This document shows positions 31,622-38,028 of a stretch of 38,028 nucleotides of DNA, piece by piece. The first letter of the stretch is position 1. The number at the start of each line of letters is the position of its first letter. The stretch comes from an uncultured Collinsella sp. (GTDB taxonomy: Bacteria > Actinomycetota > Coriobacteriia > Coriobacteriales > Coriobacteriaceae), in contig CAUEQD010000020.1 in assembly GCA_959019945.1 (NCBI GenBank), forward strand, positions 1 through 38,028, in the 5' to 3' direction. The translations under genes were made by a program, and so were the position numbers. A model generated the notes under the pieces. The model had not been told where the DNA came from. It was given only the letters and a program-made list of their open reading frames with translations, and did no database searches.

Positions 31622-31746
31622 CCGGGACAGCCCGAGAGGCATAAGGTTGCCTGCTCGGGCAGTCCTGCTCGCACGGAGAGCACATTAAGTGCTCTCCGGC
31701 TCGTGCGGAACTCGCGATCAACCTTATGCCTCTCGGGCTGTCCCGG
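31622..31746 (+). repeat. Long hairpin repeat, family A, copy 4
   Basis: The perfect 28-bp arms are 31622-31649 and 31719-31746. The centre, 31650-31718, is again 69 nt. The right half (CGTGCGGAACTCGCGAT) is identical to that of copy 1, while the inner stem has changed on both sides: GAGAGCAC with GTGCTCTC instead of GGCCAC with GTGGCC. It begins 12 bases after the stop of the hydrolase gene. GGCCCTCTCGG at the right junction also occurs beside the copy at 36764. Confidence 0.9.
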
Positions 31747-31801
31747 CCCTCTCGGGTCCTGAGCGCGACACACCGGACTGGGTTATCTGAATAAATATGG
31801 T

Positions 31802-31830
31802 GAAGGCCCCTTTCGGGGCCTTCTTTTTTT
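31802..31830 (+). terminator. Terminator of the hydrolase gene
   Basis: GAAGGCCCC pairs with GGGGCCTTC around TTTC and is followed by seven T. Its end touches the stop codon of the convergent murB. Confidence 0.9.
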
Positions 31831-32791
31831 AGAGGAATTCGCCGACTCGGTGGACTTCGGGTTCTAGGTCTACGTCGAACTGCTCTTTGACTTTGGCTTG
31901 GATGTCGCGGATGAGTTCGTCGACGTCGGCGGCGGTGGCGTGGTCGGCGTTGACGATAAAGCCGCAGTGCTTTTCGCTTACCTGCGCGCCGCCAACGGCG
32001 TGTCCTCGCAGGCCGGCATCCATGATGAGCTTGCCGGCAAAGTAACCCTCGGGGCGCTTGAAGGTGGAGCCGGCACTCGGCATGTCGAGCGGCTGCTTGT
32101 CCTCGCGGCGCTGGCGGTAGTCGTCCATGTCGGCCTTGATCATCGCGGCGTTGCCCGGGGCGAGATTGAAAGTGGCCGAAAGCACGATAAAGCCGTCGTC
32201 GGCGATGCGGCTCTTGCGATAGCCCAGGTTGAGTTCGTCGGCATCGAATTCGATGATGTTGCCGCTGCCGCGGGTGCCGTCGTCGAGCTGGCGAGCGGGT
32301 TTGTAGACGCGCACGGACTCTAGCACATCGGCCATGCAGGCACCGTAGGCACCGGCGTTCATGTAGCAGGCGCCGCCGACCGATCCGGGGATGCCCGAGA
32401 TGGGCTCCATGCCGGTGAGGCAGGCCTCGGCTGCCGCGGCTGCGACATCGGAAAGCAGCGCGCCGGCTGCCGCCGTGACGTGCGTGCCGTCGATCGTAAT
32501 GTCGGAGAGGCCTTCGCCCAACGCCACGACGACGCCGCGGATGCCCTTGTCGCCGACGAGCAGGTCGGAGCCGTTGCCCACGATGGTGAGCGGCAGGTCG
32601 CAGCGATAACAGGTGTCGAGCGTGGCGACGAGGCCCTGCTCGGTATCGGGCGTGACAAAGACGTCGGCCGGGCCGCCGATCTTAAACGTGGTGTGCTCGC
32701 GCATGGGCTCGCTCATCAGCACGTTGTCCTCGCCGGCAACGCCAGCAAGCGCGCACAGCAGGTCCTCGTTAAAAAAGTCGTTCTCGTGCAT
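31829..32791 (-). CDS. murB: UDP-N-acetylenolpyruvoylglucosamine reductase
   Basis: MurB is the FAD enzyme that reduces UDP-GlcNAc-enolpyruvate to UDP-MurNAc with NADPH, the second committed step of peptidoglycan synthesis. The FAD-binding VGNGSDLLV and PGSVGGACYMNAGAYG are present. The catalytic Ser lies in AGSTFKRPEG and the catalytic Glu in HRVGEFL at the C-terminus. The ATG at 32791 follows AAGGCGG (320 residues). A TTG 45 bases upstream is in frame but lacks a ribosome site. It is convergent with the hydrolase gene and divergent from the LacI regulator. Confidence 0.95.
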   Translation of the reverse strand: MHENDFFNEDLLCALAGVAGEDNVLMSEPMREHTTFKIGGPADVFVTPDTEQGLVATLDTCYRCDLPLTIVGNGSDLLVGDKGIRGVVVALGEGLSDITIDGTHVTAAAGALLSDVAAAAAEACLTGMEPISGIPGSVGGACYMNAGAYGACMADVLESVRVYKPARQLDDGTRGSGNIIEFDADELNLGYRKSRIADDGFIVLSATFNLAPGNAAMIKADMDDYRQRREDKQPLDMPSAGSTFKRPEGYFAGKLIMDAGLRGHAVGGAQVSEKHCGFIVNADHATAADVDELIRDIQAKVKEQFDVDLEPEVHRVGEFL

Positions 32792-32933
32792 ACGAATATC
32801 CGCCTTTTGGTGGTCGTTGTCATCAATCGATTGCAATATACCCCACCCGGACGGATTTGGTGCGCTGGCGGCGATAAAACAGCCGTCTACCGGATTGGTA
32901 AAGTGTTTATCACCGAGGTAGAGGGGTGGTCGC

Positions 32934-32939
32934 TATACT
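32934..32939 (+). promoter_or_regulatory. Possible -10 box of the LacI gene
   Basis: TATACT lies 35 bases before the start codon. No convincing -35 element is seen at the matching distance. Confidence 0.4.
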
Positions 32940-32974
32940 TTCAAGAGATTGCGCGTAAACTTGGAAGGAGCGAG

Positions 32975-34003
32975 ATGGCCAACAAAGTCACCCTCAAGCA
33001 GATCGCCCAGGAGGTGGGGCTTTCCCCCTCGTCGGTCTCGCTTGTTCTCAATAATCGGCCCTGTCGCATCTCGGAAGAAAACCGCAAGCTCATCAAGGAG
33101 GTCGCGGCGCGCAACCACTATGTTCCTAATCAGATTGCGCGTAGTCTGGTCATGCGCGAGTCGCGCACGCTGGGCCTTATCGTCCCTAACATCGAGAGCC
33201 GCTTTTTTGCCTCGCTCGCCGGTAGCCTGGAAAAGCGCTGCCGCGAGGACGGCTATGCGCTCTTCATTACCAGCTCGGGTGGAAGTGCCGACGACGATCT
33301 GGAGCTGCTGCGTCAGCTGGTAACGCGCGGCGTTGATGGCGTCTTCCTGGTTGTGGGCGACGAGTTCTCCGACGACCGCGCCCTGCGCGAAGAAGTCAGC
33401 CATCTGCCTATCCCTGCCGTGATGGTCGACCGTGCCATTGAGGGGCTCGAGTGCGACAAGGTGATGTTCGACCACGAGATGGGTGGCTACATGGCCACTC
33501 GCTATCTGATCGAGCAGGGCCACCGTCGCATTGCCTGCTTGGTTAACGCGCGCCGTTCCAATACGGGGCGTAAGCGACTTGCCGGCTATGAGCGCGCGCT
33601 GCGCGAGGTTGGCCTGCCTATCGACGCACGTTTGGAGTTTGAGAGCGAGTACTACATTCCGAGTGCCTACGAGGCCTCGGAGGCGGTGCTCGCAACTGAT
33701 GCCACCGCTGTGTTCGCAAGTTCGGATAACATCGCCCTCGGTCTGCTCAAGCGCTTGCACGAGATGGGGAAGAGCATCCCGGGCGATATCTCGGTGGTGA
33801 GCTATGACAACTCGGCGGCCGACGTTCTCTTTGAGCCGGCGCTGACCGCCATTGAGCAGGATCCTGGTGTCCTTGCGGAGCATGCTTTTGGCTGCATGTC
33901 CAAGCGTCTTGCCGGTAGGGGCGGCAGGCGTGCCGAAGAGGTCGTTCTGGAGCCGGAGCTTATCGTTAAGGGCAGCGTGCTCGAGCTTACTAAACACAAC
34001 TAA
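32975..34003 (+). CDS. LacI family transcriptional regulator
   Basis: This 342-residue regulator has an N-terminal helix-turn-helix (VTLKQIAQEVGLSPSSVSLVLN) and hinge, then a periplasmic-binding-protein-like effector domain from about residue 60 (TLGLIVPNIESRFFASLAGSLE). The open frame extends far upstream, but GGAAGGAG at 32963-32970 sets the ATG at 32975. It lies directly upstream of xfp in the same direction. Two perfect AAAACGTTTT palindromes stand before xfp, the kind of site LacI proteins bind with the hinge helix at a central CG. It therefore probably controls xfp and perhaps itself. The effector is unknown. Confidence 0.92.
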   Translation: MANKVTLKQIAQEVGLSPSSVSLVLNNRPCRISEENRKLIKEVAARNHYVPNQIARSLVMRESRTLGLIVPNIESRFFASLAGSLEKRCREDGYALFITSSGGSADDDLELLRQLVTRGVDGVFLVVGDEFSDDRALREEVSHLPIPAVMVDRAIEGLECDKVMFDHEMGGYMATRYLIEQGHRRIACLVNARRSNTGRKRLAGYERALREVGLPIDARLEFESEYYIPSAYEASEAVLATDATAVFASSDNIALGLLKRLHEMGKSIPGDISVVSYDNSAADVLFEPALTAIEQDPGVLAEHAFGCMSKRLAGRGGRRAEEVVLEPELIVKGSVLELTKHN

Positions 34004-34106
34004 ACACGTTTATCAATTTGCAGAGATCGAATGTGGAGCACCTGTGACGGGCAATGCCGCAGGTGAATGTCGCGTTTTGTTGATCGATGCGATTGATAAG
34101 GGTGGT

Positions 34107-34149
34107 AAAACGTTTTTTCATCATGATAAAACGTTTTAGCAAATATACT
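34107..34149 (+). promoter_or_regulatory. Double LacI-type operator and -10 box of xfp
   Basis: AAAACGTTTT occurs at 34107-34116 and 34128-34137, centres 21 bp apart, so both lie on the same face of the helix. TATACT (34144-34149) is the probable -10. The second operator falls in the spacer, which suits repression. Confidence 0.7.
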
Positions 34150-34207
34150 AGTCCCAACGAAAGGTTGCCGTATCGGAGGGTGACCACACAGCGAAGGGAC
34201 ATAAACA

Positions 34208-36736
34208 ATGGCTAAAACACTGGGGACGCCGTGGCAAAAGCTGGGCCACGAGGTGCCGGCTTCCGAGCTCGAGGGCGTCGACCTGTATTGGCGCGCATCG
34301 AACTATCTGTCCGTCGGTCAGATCTACCTTCGCTCTAACCCGCTAATGCGCCCCGACTTTGTTGATGAGAAAACCGGTGAGGTGCGCGACTTTGGTCGTC
34401 CGGACGTTAAGCACCGCCTGGTTGGCCACTGGGGTACCACGCCCGGCATCAACTTCCTGTTCGGTCACGTCAATCGTCTGATCACCGACCACAACCAGAA
34501 TGCTATCTTCTTGATGGGCCCTGGTCACGGCGGCCCCGCCGGTACTGCTCAGTCGCTGCTCGACGGCACCTACCGCGAGATTCGCCCCGACATCACCAAT
34601 GACGAGGCCGGCCTGCAGAAGTTCTTCCGCCAGTTCTCTTATCCCGGCGGCATCCCGAGCCACTTTGCGCCCGAGACGCCCGGTTCCATCCACGAGGGCG
34701 GCGAGCTCGGCTACACGCTCAGCCACGCTTACGGTGCCGTCATGGACAACCCGAGCCTGTTGGCCGTGGCCGTGGTGGGCGACGGCGAGTCCGAGACCGG
34801 CCCGCTCGCGACCTCTTGGCAATCCAACAAGCTCGTGAACCCGGCAACCGACGGCATCGTCCTGCCGATCCTGCACCTCAACGGCTACAAGATCGCCAAC
34901 CCCACCATCCTCGCCCGCGTGTCCGACGAAGAACTCACCAAGTTCTTTGAGGGCATGGGCTATAAGCCGCACTTCTTTGTCGCCGGCTTTGACGACGAGA
35001 GCCACGCAAGCATTCATGCGCGTTTCGCTGCCCTGTTTGAGCAGGTCTTTGACGAGATCTGTGACATCAAGGCCACCGCGCAGGCCCAGGCTGCCGCGGG
35101 CGAGACCGTTGTCCGTCCTGCCTACCCCATGATCGTGTTCCGCACGCCCAAGGGCTGGACTTGCCCCAAGCACATCGACGGCAAGAAGACCGAGGACTCC
35201 TGGCGCGCGCATCAGGTGCCGCTGGCGAGTGCCAAGGACACCCACGAGCACTTCCGCGTGCTGCGCGAGTGGCTGTGTTCCTACAAGCCCGAGGAGCTCT
35301 TTACGCCCGAGGGCCAGGTGCGCCCCGAGGTGACGGCCTTTATGCCGACCGGCGAGCTGCGCATCGGCGCCAACCCCAACGCGAACGGCGGTAAGGTGCG
35401 TCGCGAGCTCGAGCTGCCCGATATTCATGCCCACGAGGTCCCCGTCGCAACTAAGGGTCATGGCTGGGGCTCCACCGAGGCAGCCCGCGTCTTTGGTGAG
35501 TACACTGCCGACGTTCTGGCCAAGAACATGGATGATTTCCGCATCTTTGGTCCCGACGAGACCGCGTCCAACCGCCTGCAGGCTGCCTACAAGGTGACCA
35601 AGAAGCAGTGGGACGCCGGCTTCTACGAGGACGAGGCCAACGACGAGCTGCTGGCAGGCTCCGGTAAGGTCGTCGAGCAGCTGTCCGAGCACCAATGCGA
35701 GGGCTTCCTCGAGGCCTACGTGCTCACTGGCCGTTCCGGCGTGTGGAGCTCCTACGAGAGCTTTGTCCATGTGGTCGACTCCATGGTCAACCAGCACTGC
35801 AAGTGGCTCGAGGCTACCAAGCGCGAGATTCCGTGGCGTGCCCCCATCAGCGGCCTTAACATTTTGCTGTCGAGCCACGTCTGGCGTCAGGACCACAACG
35901 GCTTCTCGCATCAGGACCCCGGCTTTATCGACCTGCTGCTCAACAAGGCCAACGACACGCACATCGTAAACGCCTACTATCCGGCCGACGCCAACATGGC
36001 TCTCGCCGTGGCCGAGCGCGTCTATCAGTCCACTGACTGCGTCAACGCCATCTTCTGCGGCAAGCAGCCTGCTCCGACCTTCCAGACGGTCGACGAGGCC
36101 AAGGCGGAGCTCGCCGAGGGCGTTGCGACCTGGGAGTGGGCATCGACCGCCGATTCGCTCGCCGAGGCCGACGTCGTGGTCGCCACCTGCGGTGACGTGC
36201 CGACGCTTGAGGCTCTGGCTGCAACCGACATGCTGCGCGAGCTGGGCATCAAGGTATGGTTCGTCAACGTGGTCGACCTGCTCAAGATCCAGAACGTCTG
36301 CGAGAACGACCAGGCTCTCAGTGACGAGCGCTGGGCTGAGCTGTTCGGCTGCGGCGATAAGCCCGTCCTCTTCGCGTTCCACGCCTATGCCGGCACGATT
36401 CGCCGTCTGATTTGGAACCGCCCCGGCCACGATGCCTTCCGCGTCCACGGCTACGAGGAGAAAGGCTCCACGACAACGCCGTTCGACATGCTGCGCCTGA
36501 ACAACATGGACCGCTGGGCACTGGCCGCCGACGTGCTGCGCATGGTCGACGCCGATAAGTTTGCCAAGCAGATTGATGAGTGGGAGGCATTCCGCACCGA
36601 GGCCTTTGAGTTCGCGTGCGATGAGGGCTACGATCACCCGGCCTTCACCGACTGGGTCTGGCCCGACGCAGCAGCTGCAACCGCTGCCGACGGCGCACTC
36701 TCCGCAACCCAAATGACCGCTGGCGACAACGAGTAA
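34208..36736 (+). CDS. xfp: Xylulose-5-phosphate/fructose-6-phosphate phosphoketolase
   Basis: Xfp is a thiamine-diphosphate enzyme that splits xylulose 5-phosphate, and often fructose 6-phosphate, with phosphate to give acetyl phosphate and an aldose phosphate. It is the key step of the phosphoketolase pathway. Family sequences include YLSVGQIYL, GHWGTTPGINF, GPGHGGPA and the ThDP-binding GDGESETGPLATSW. At 842 residues it is slightly longer than many homologues because of an Ala-rich C-terminal tail. Codons are strongly biased, pointing to high expression. It is preceded by two LacI-type operators and followed 4 bases later by the flank of a hairpin repeat. Confidence 0.96.
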   Translation: MAKTLGTPWQKLGHEVPASELEGVDLYWRASNYLSVGQIYLRSNPLMRPDFVDEKTGEVRDFGRPDVKHRLVGHWGTTPGINFLFGHVNRLITDHNQNAIFLMGPGHGGPAGTAQSLLDGTYREIRPDITNDEAGLQKFFRQFSYPGGIPSHFAPETPGSIHEGGELGYTLSHAYGAVMDNPSLLAVAVVGDGESETGPLATSWQSNKLVNPATDGIVLPILHLNGYKIANPTILARVSDEELTKFFEGMGYKPHFFVAGFDDESHASIHARFAALFEQVFDEICDIKATAQAQAAAGETVVRPAYPMIVFRTPKGWTCPKHIDGKKTEDSWRAHQVPLASAKDTHEHFRVLREWLCSYKPEELFTPEGQVRPEVTAFMPTGELRIGANPNANGGKVRRELELPDIHAHEVPVATKGHGWGSTEAARVFGEYTADVLAKNMDDFRIFGPDETASNRLQAAYKVTKKQWDAGFYEDEANDELLAGSGKVVEQLSEHQCEGFLEAYVLTGRSGVWSSYESFVHVVDSMVNQHCKWLEATKREIPWRAPISGLNILLSSHVWRQDHNGFSHQDPGFIDLLLNKANDTHIVNAYYPADANMALAVAERVYQSTDCVNAIFCGKQPAPTFQTVDEAKAELAEGVATWEWASTADSLAEADVVVATCGDVPTLEALAATDMLRELGIKVWFVNVVDLLKIQNVCENDQALSDERWAELFGCGDKPVLFAFHAYAGTIRRLIWNRPGHDAFRVHGYEEKGSTTTPFDMLRLNNMDRWALAADVLRMVDADKFAKQIDEWEAFRTEAFEFACDEGYDHPAFTDWVWPDAAAATAADGALSATQMTAGDNE

Positions 36737-36740
36737 GTAG

Positions 36741-36848
36741 GCATCCGGGACGGTCTCGCGCTGGGGCCTGCTCCGGGCGGGTGCCCTTCCTCGGGGAAGT
36801 GGGCTTCGCGAACTTCCCCGAGGAAGGGCACCCGCCCGGAGCAGGCCC
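36741..36848 (+). repeat. Long hairpin repeat, family B, copy 1, with conserved left flank
   Basis: The perfect 37-bp arms are 36764-36800 and 36812-36848, with an 11-nt loop. The centre AGTGGGCTTCGCGAACTT is shared, inverted, with the next copy, but the arms are not. The left flank from 36741 (GCATCCGGGACGGTCTCGCG onward, 28 nt) recurs exactly at the right edge of the window. It follows the xfp stop by 4 bases. Confidence 0.88.
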
Positions 36849-36958
36849 TCTCGGCCGTTTCGTTTTGCGGGGCTGAAAATTTTTAATGCAATGGTGACTT
36901 TGCTGATGCTGCCCTGGAGACTGCGCATCTAACTTTGGTCAGCTAGGATTACATTGCC
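36849..36958. other. Spacer between the two family B hairpins
   Basis: No gene is seen. CTCTCGG immediately right of copy 1 resembles the right junction of family A copy 4. The remaining sequence is AT-richer, with TTGGTCAGCTAGGATTACAT near 36935-36954, which might contain promoter elements for the AEC gene. Confidence 0.35.
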
Positions 36959-37035
36959 GGGGCCGGGGCGGCCTGGTTAGGTTTGGGAAGTTCGCGAAGC
37001 CCACTCCCCAAACCTAACCAGGCCGCCCCGGCCCT
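36959..37035 (-). repeat. Long hairpin repeat, family B, copy 2 (inverted)
   Basis: The perfect 28-bp arms are 36960-36987 and 37007-37034, with one more G-T pair outside. The 19-nt loop (36988-37006) contains AAGTTCGCGAAGCCCACT, the reverse complement of the centre of copy 1. The arms (GGGGCGGCCTGGTTAGGTTT in the middle) are unrelated to those of copy 1. It lies 27 bases before the AEC start codon. Confidence 0.88.
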
Positions 37036-37061
37036 CGTGGAATAGCTAAGAGGGGGAGTAG

Positions 37062-38000
37062 ATGAGCTTTACGAGCGTGGCGTTGCAGATGGTGACGGTC
37101 TCTTTGCCGATCCTGTTGGGGTGGTGTATCTCCAAGCTGGGATTTATGAAGGCTGAGTTTGAGCGCGAGCTTTCGCGTCTGCTGCTTCAGGTGGCGTTGC
37201 CGTGCTTGGTGCTTTCGTCGGCGCTGGGTGACGATGTGCAGCTGCCGAGCGTTGCCGATACGTTTTCGCTCATGGGCCTGTCTATTGTCATGTATGTGGT
37301 GGCGATCGTAATCGCGTTTGCCGTTACCGCTGTCCTTCGTGTGCCTAAGGGAACCGAGTGCTCGTATCGCTTTGCCGTGCTCTTTGGAAATGCCGGTTTT
37401 ATCGGGTTTCCGGTTGTTCAGGCGGTGCTTGGCAAGCAGGCGCTGCTCTATGCTTCGATTGCGCTCATCCCCCTCAACATATTTATGTTTACCGTCGGTG
37501 TCATGCTCTTTAGTGGTGCACAAGGCGGCCTGAAGAAGCAACTTCGAAACCTTGCCGCTTGTTGCAAAAACCCTGGTCTCATCGCAAGCGTCGTTGTGCT
37601 CGTGATCGTGTTGACGGGATGGACCGATTGGGGCGTGGTGGGCGATTCGATTTCCATTGTGGGCACCATGACCACCCCGGCGGCGCTGCTGCTCATGGGT
37701 TCGTCCATTGCCAAGTATCATCCGCTCGACATGCTCACCAACTGGCGTGCCTATGTCGCCGTTGCATTCCGTTTGGTTATCGTGCCCGTGGCGTGTCTTG
37801 CCGTGGCTCGCGTGTGGCCGGGCATGACGTCCATGTTTATCACAACACTCGTCCTCGAGATGGCAATGCCGGTTGGCAGCAACGGCACGCTGTACTGTCT
37901 CCAATACGGCAAGGACGCACGCCCCATGATGCAGTGCACCTTCCTGTCGATCATCTGCTCCATTTTGACAATCCCATTAGTAACGATGCTGTGTGCGTAG
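37062..38000 (+). CDS. AEC family transporter
   Basis: This integral membrane protein of 312 residues has about ten hydrophobic segments and belongs to the auxin efflux carrier (AEC) family; bacterial members move organic acids such as malate or are of unknown substrate. The N-terminal ILLGWCISKLGFM and central VLFGNAGFIGFPVVQAVLG are typical, as is the C-terminal half repeat with MTTPAALLLMGSS. AGGGGGAG precedes the ATG. Beside xfp it could export or import a fermentation acid, but this is only a guess. Its stop codon is at 37998-38000, and a hairpin-repeat flank starts immediately. Confidence 0.9.
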   Translation: MSFTSVALQMVTVSLPILLGWCISKLGFMKAEFERELSRLLLQVALPCLVLSSALGDDVQLPSVADTFSLMGLSIVMYVVAIVIAFAVTAVLRVPKGTECSYRFAVLFGNAGFIGFPVVQAVLGKQALLYASIALIPLNIFMFTVGVMLFSGAQGGLKKQLRNLAACCKNPGLIASVVVLVIVLTGWTDWGVVGDSISIVGTMTTPAALLLMGSSIAKYHPLDMLTNWRAYVAVAFRLVIVPVACLAVARVWPGMTSMFITTLVLEMAMPVGSNGTLYCLQYGKDARPMMQCTFLSIICSILTIPLVTMLCA

Positions 38001-38028
38001 CATCCGGGACGGTCTCGCGCTGGGGCCC
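38000..38028 (+). repeat. Start of another family B hairpin repeat, cut by the window end
   Basis: The 28 bases 38000-38027 are identical to 36741-36768, the left flank and first arm bases of family B copy 1. They begin at the stop codon of the AEC gene. The rest lies outside the window. Confidence 0.75.

Noticed and set aside
32480..32974. Long N-terminal extension of the LacI regulator
   Set aside because: The open frame runs antisense through murB. The helix-turn-helix and a good ribosome site place the start at 32975.
7045..37035. The long hairpins as ordinary intrinsic terminators
   Set aside because: They lack T tracts, the stems are far longer than usual, and several operons have normal terminators elsewhere (for example 31802-31830 after copy 4). 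A role at transcript ends is still possible.

Overview
The window looks like chromosome from a high-GC gut actinobacterium of the Coriobacteriia, most likely Collinsella or a close relative. This is inferred from base composition, codon use and gene content (phosphoketolase, maltodextrin uptake, two genes with twin-arginine signals). No 16S rRNA gene is present to confirm it.

Layout. Positions 150-7032 hold a tight plus-strand operon: acpS, nnr, alr, a family-4 uracil-DNA glycosylase, tsaE, and one long gene fusing TsaB, RimI and TsaD. Next come two long hairpin repeats and cstA, which sits behind a leader-peptide attenuator. A winged-helix/disordered/JetD-like Toprim protein (9932-12100), a third hairpin repeat and a DUF4143-type ATPase preceded by three palindromes form an accessory stretch. 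A tRNA-Gln, a peptidoglycan-binding protein and a polyprenyl synthase follow on the minus strand.

Positions 16447-28883 form an alpha-glucan uptake and breakdown region: a PTS EIIC-EIIB-HAD phosphatase fusion (minus), a divergent GntR/UTRA regulator, a complete ABC sugar importer (binding protein, two permeases, ATPase) and, convergent to it, malQ-glgP. One 10-base motif, GTTTAAACAA or a one-mismatch form, occurs upstream of all four transcription units, so the GntR protein is the probable common regulator. Sugars taken up by the ABC system would be cut by MalQ and GlgP. galE, a secreted PcsB-like peptidoglycan hydrolase, murB, a LacI regulator, xfp with two AAAACGTTTT operators, and an AEC transporter complete the window.

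The most unusual structure is a dispersed family of long hairpins: six complete copies and the apparent start of a seventh. The stems are 27-42 bp and almost perfectly paired, but the stem sequence differs from copy to copy while the centre is conserved. Four copies share a centre of exactly 69 nt whose inner stem shows compensatory changes. Two copies share an 18-nt centre. Forward copies begin within about 30 bases of a stop codon, and twice a second copy follows in inverted orientation. No transposase or other associated protein is recognisable. A second, separate repeat (three 55-nt inverted-repeat units at 80-81 nt spacing) lies between the sugar ATPase gene and glgP.
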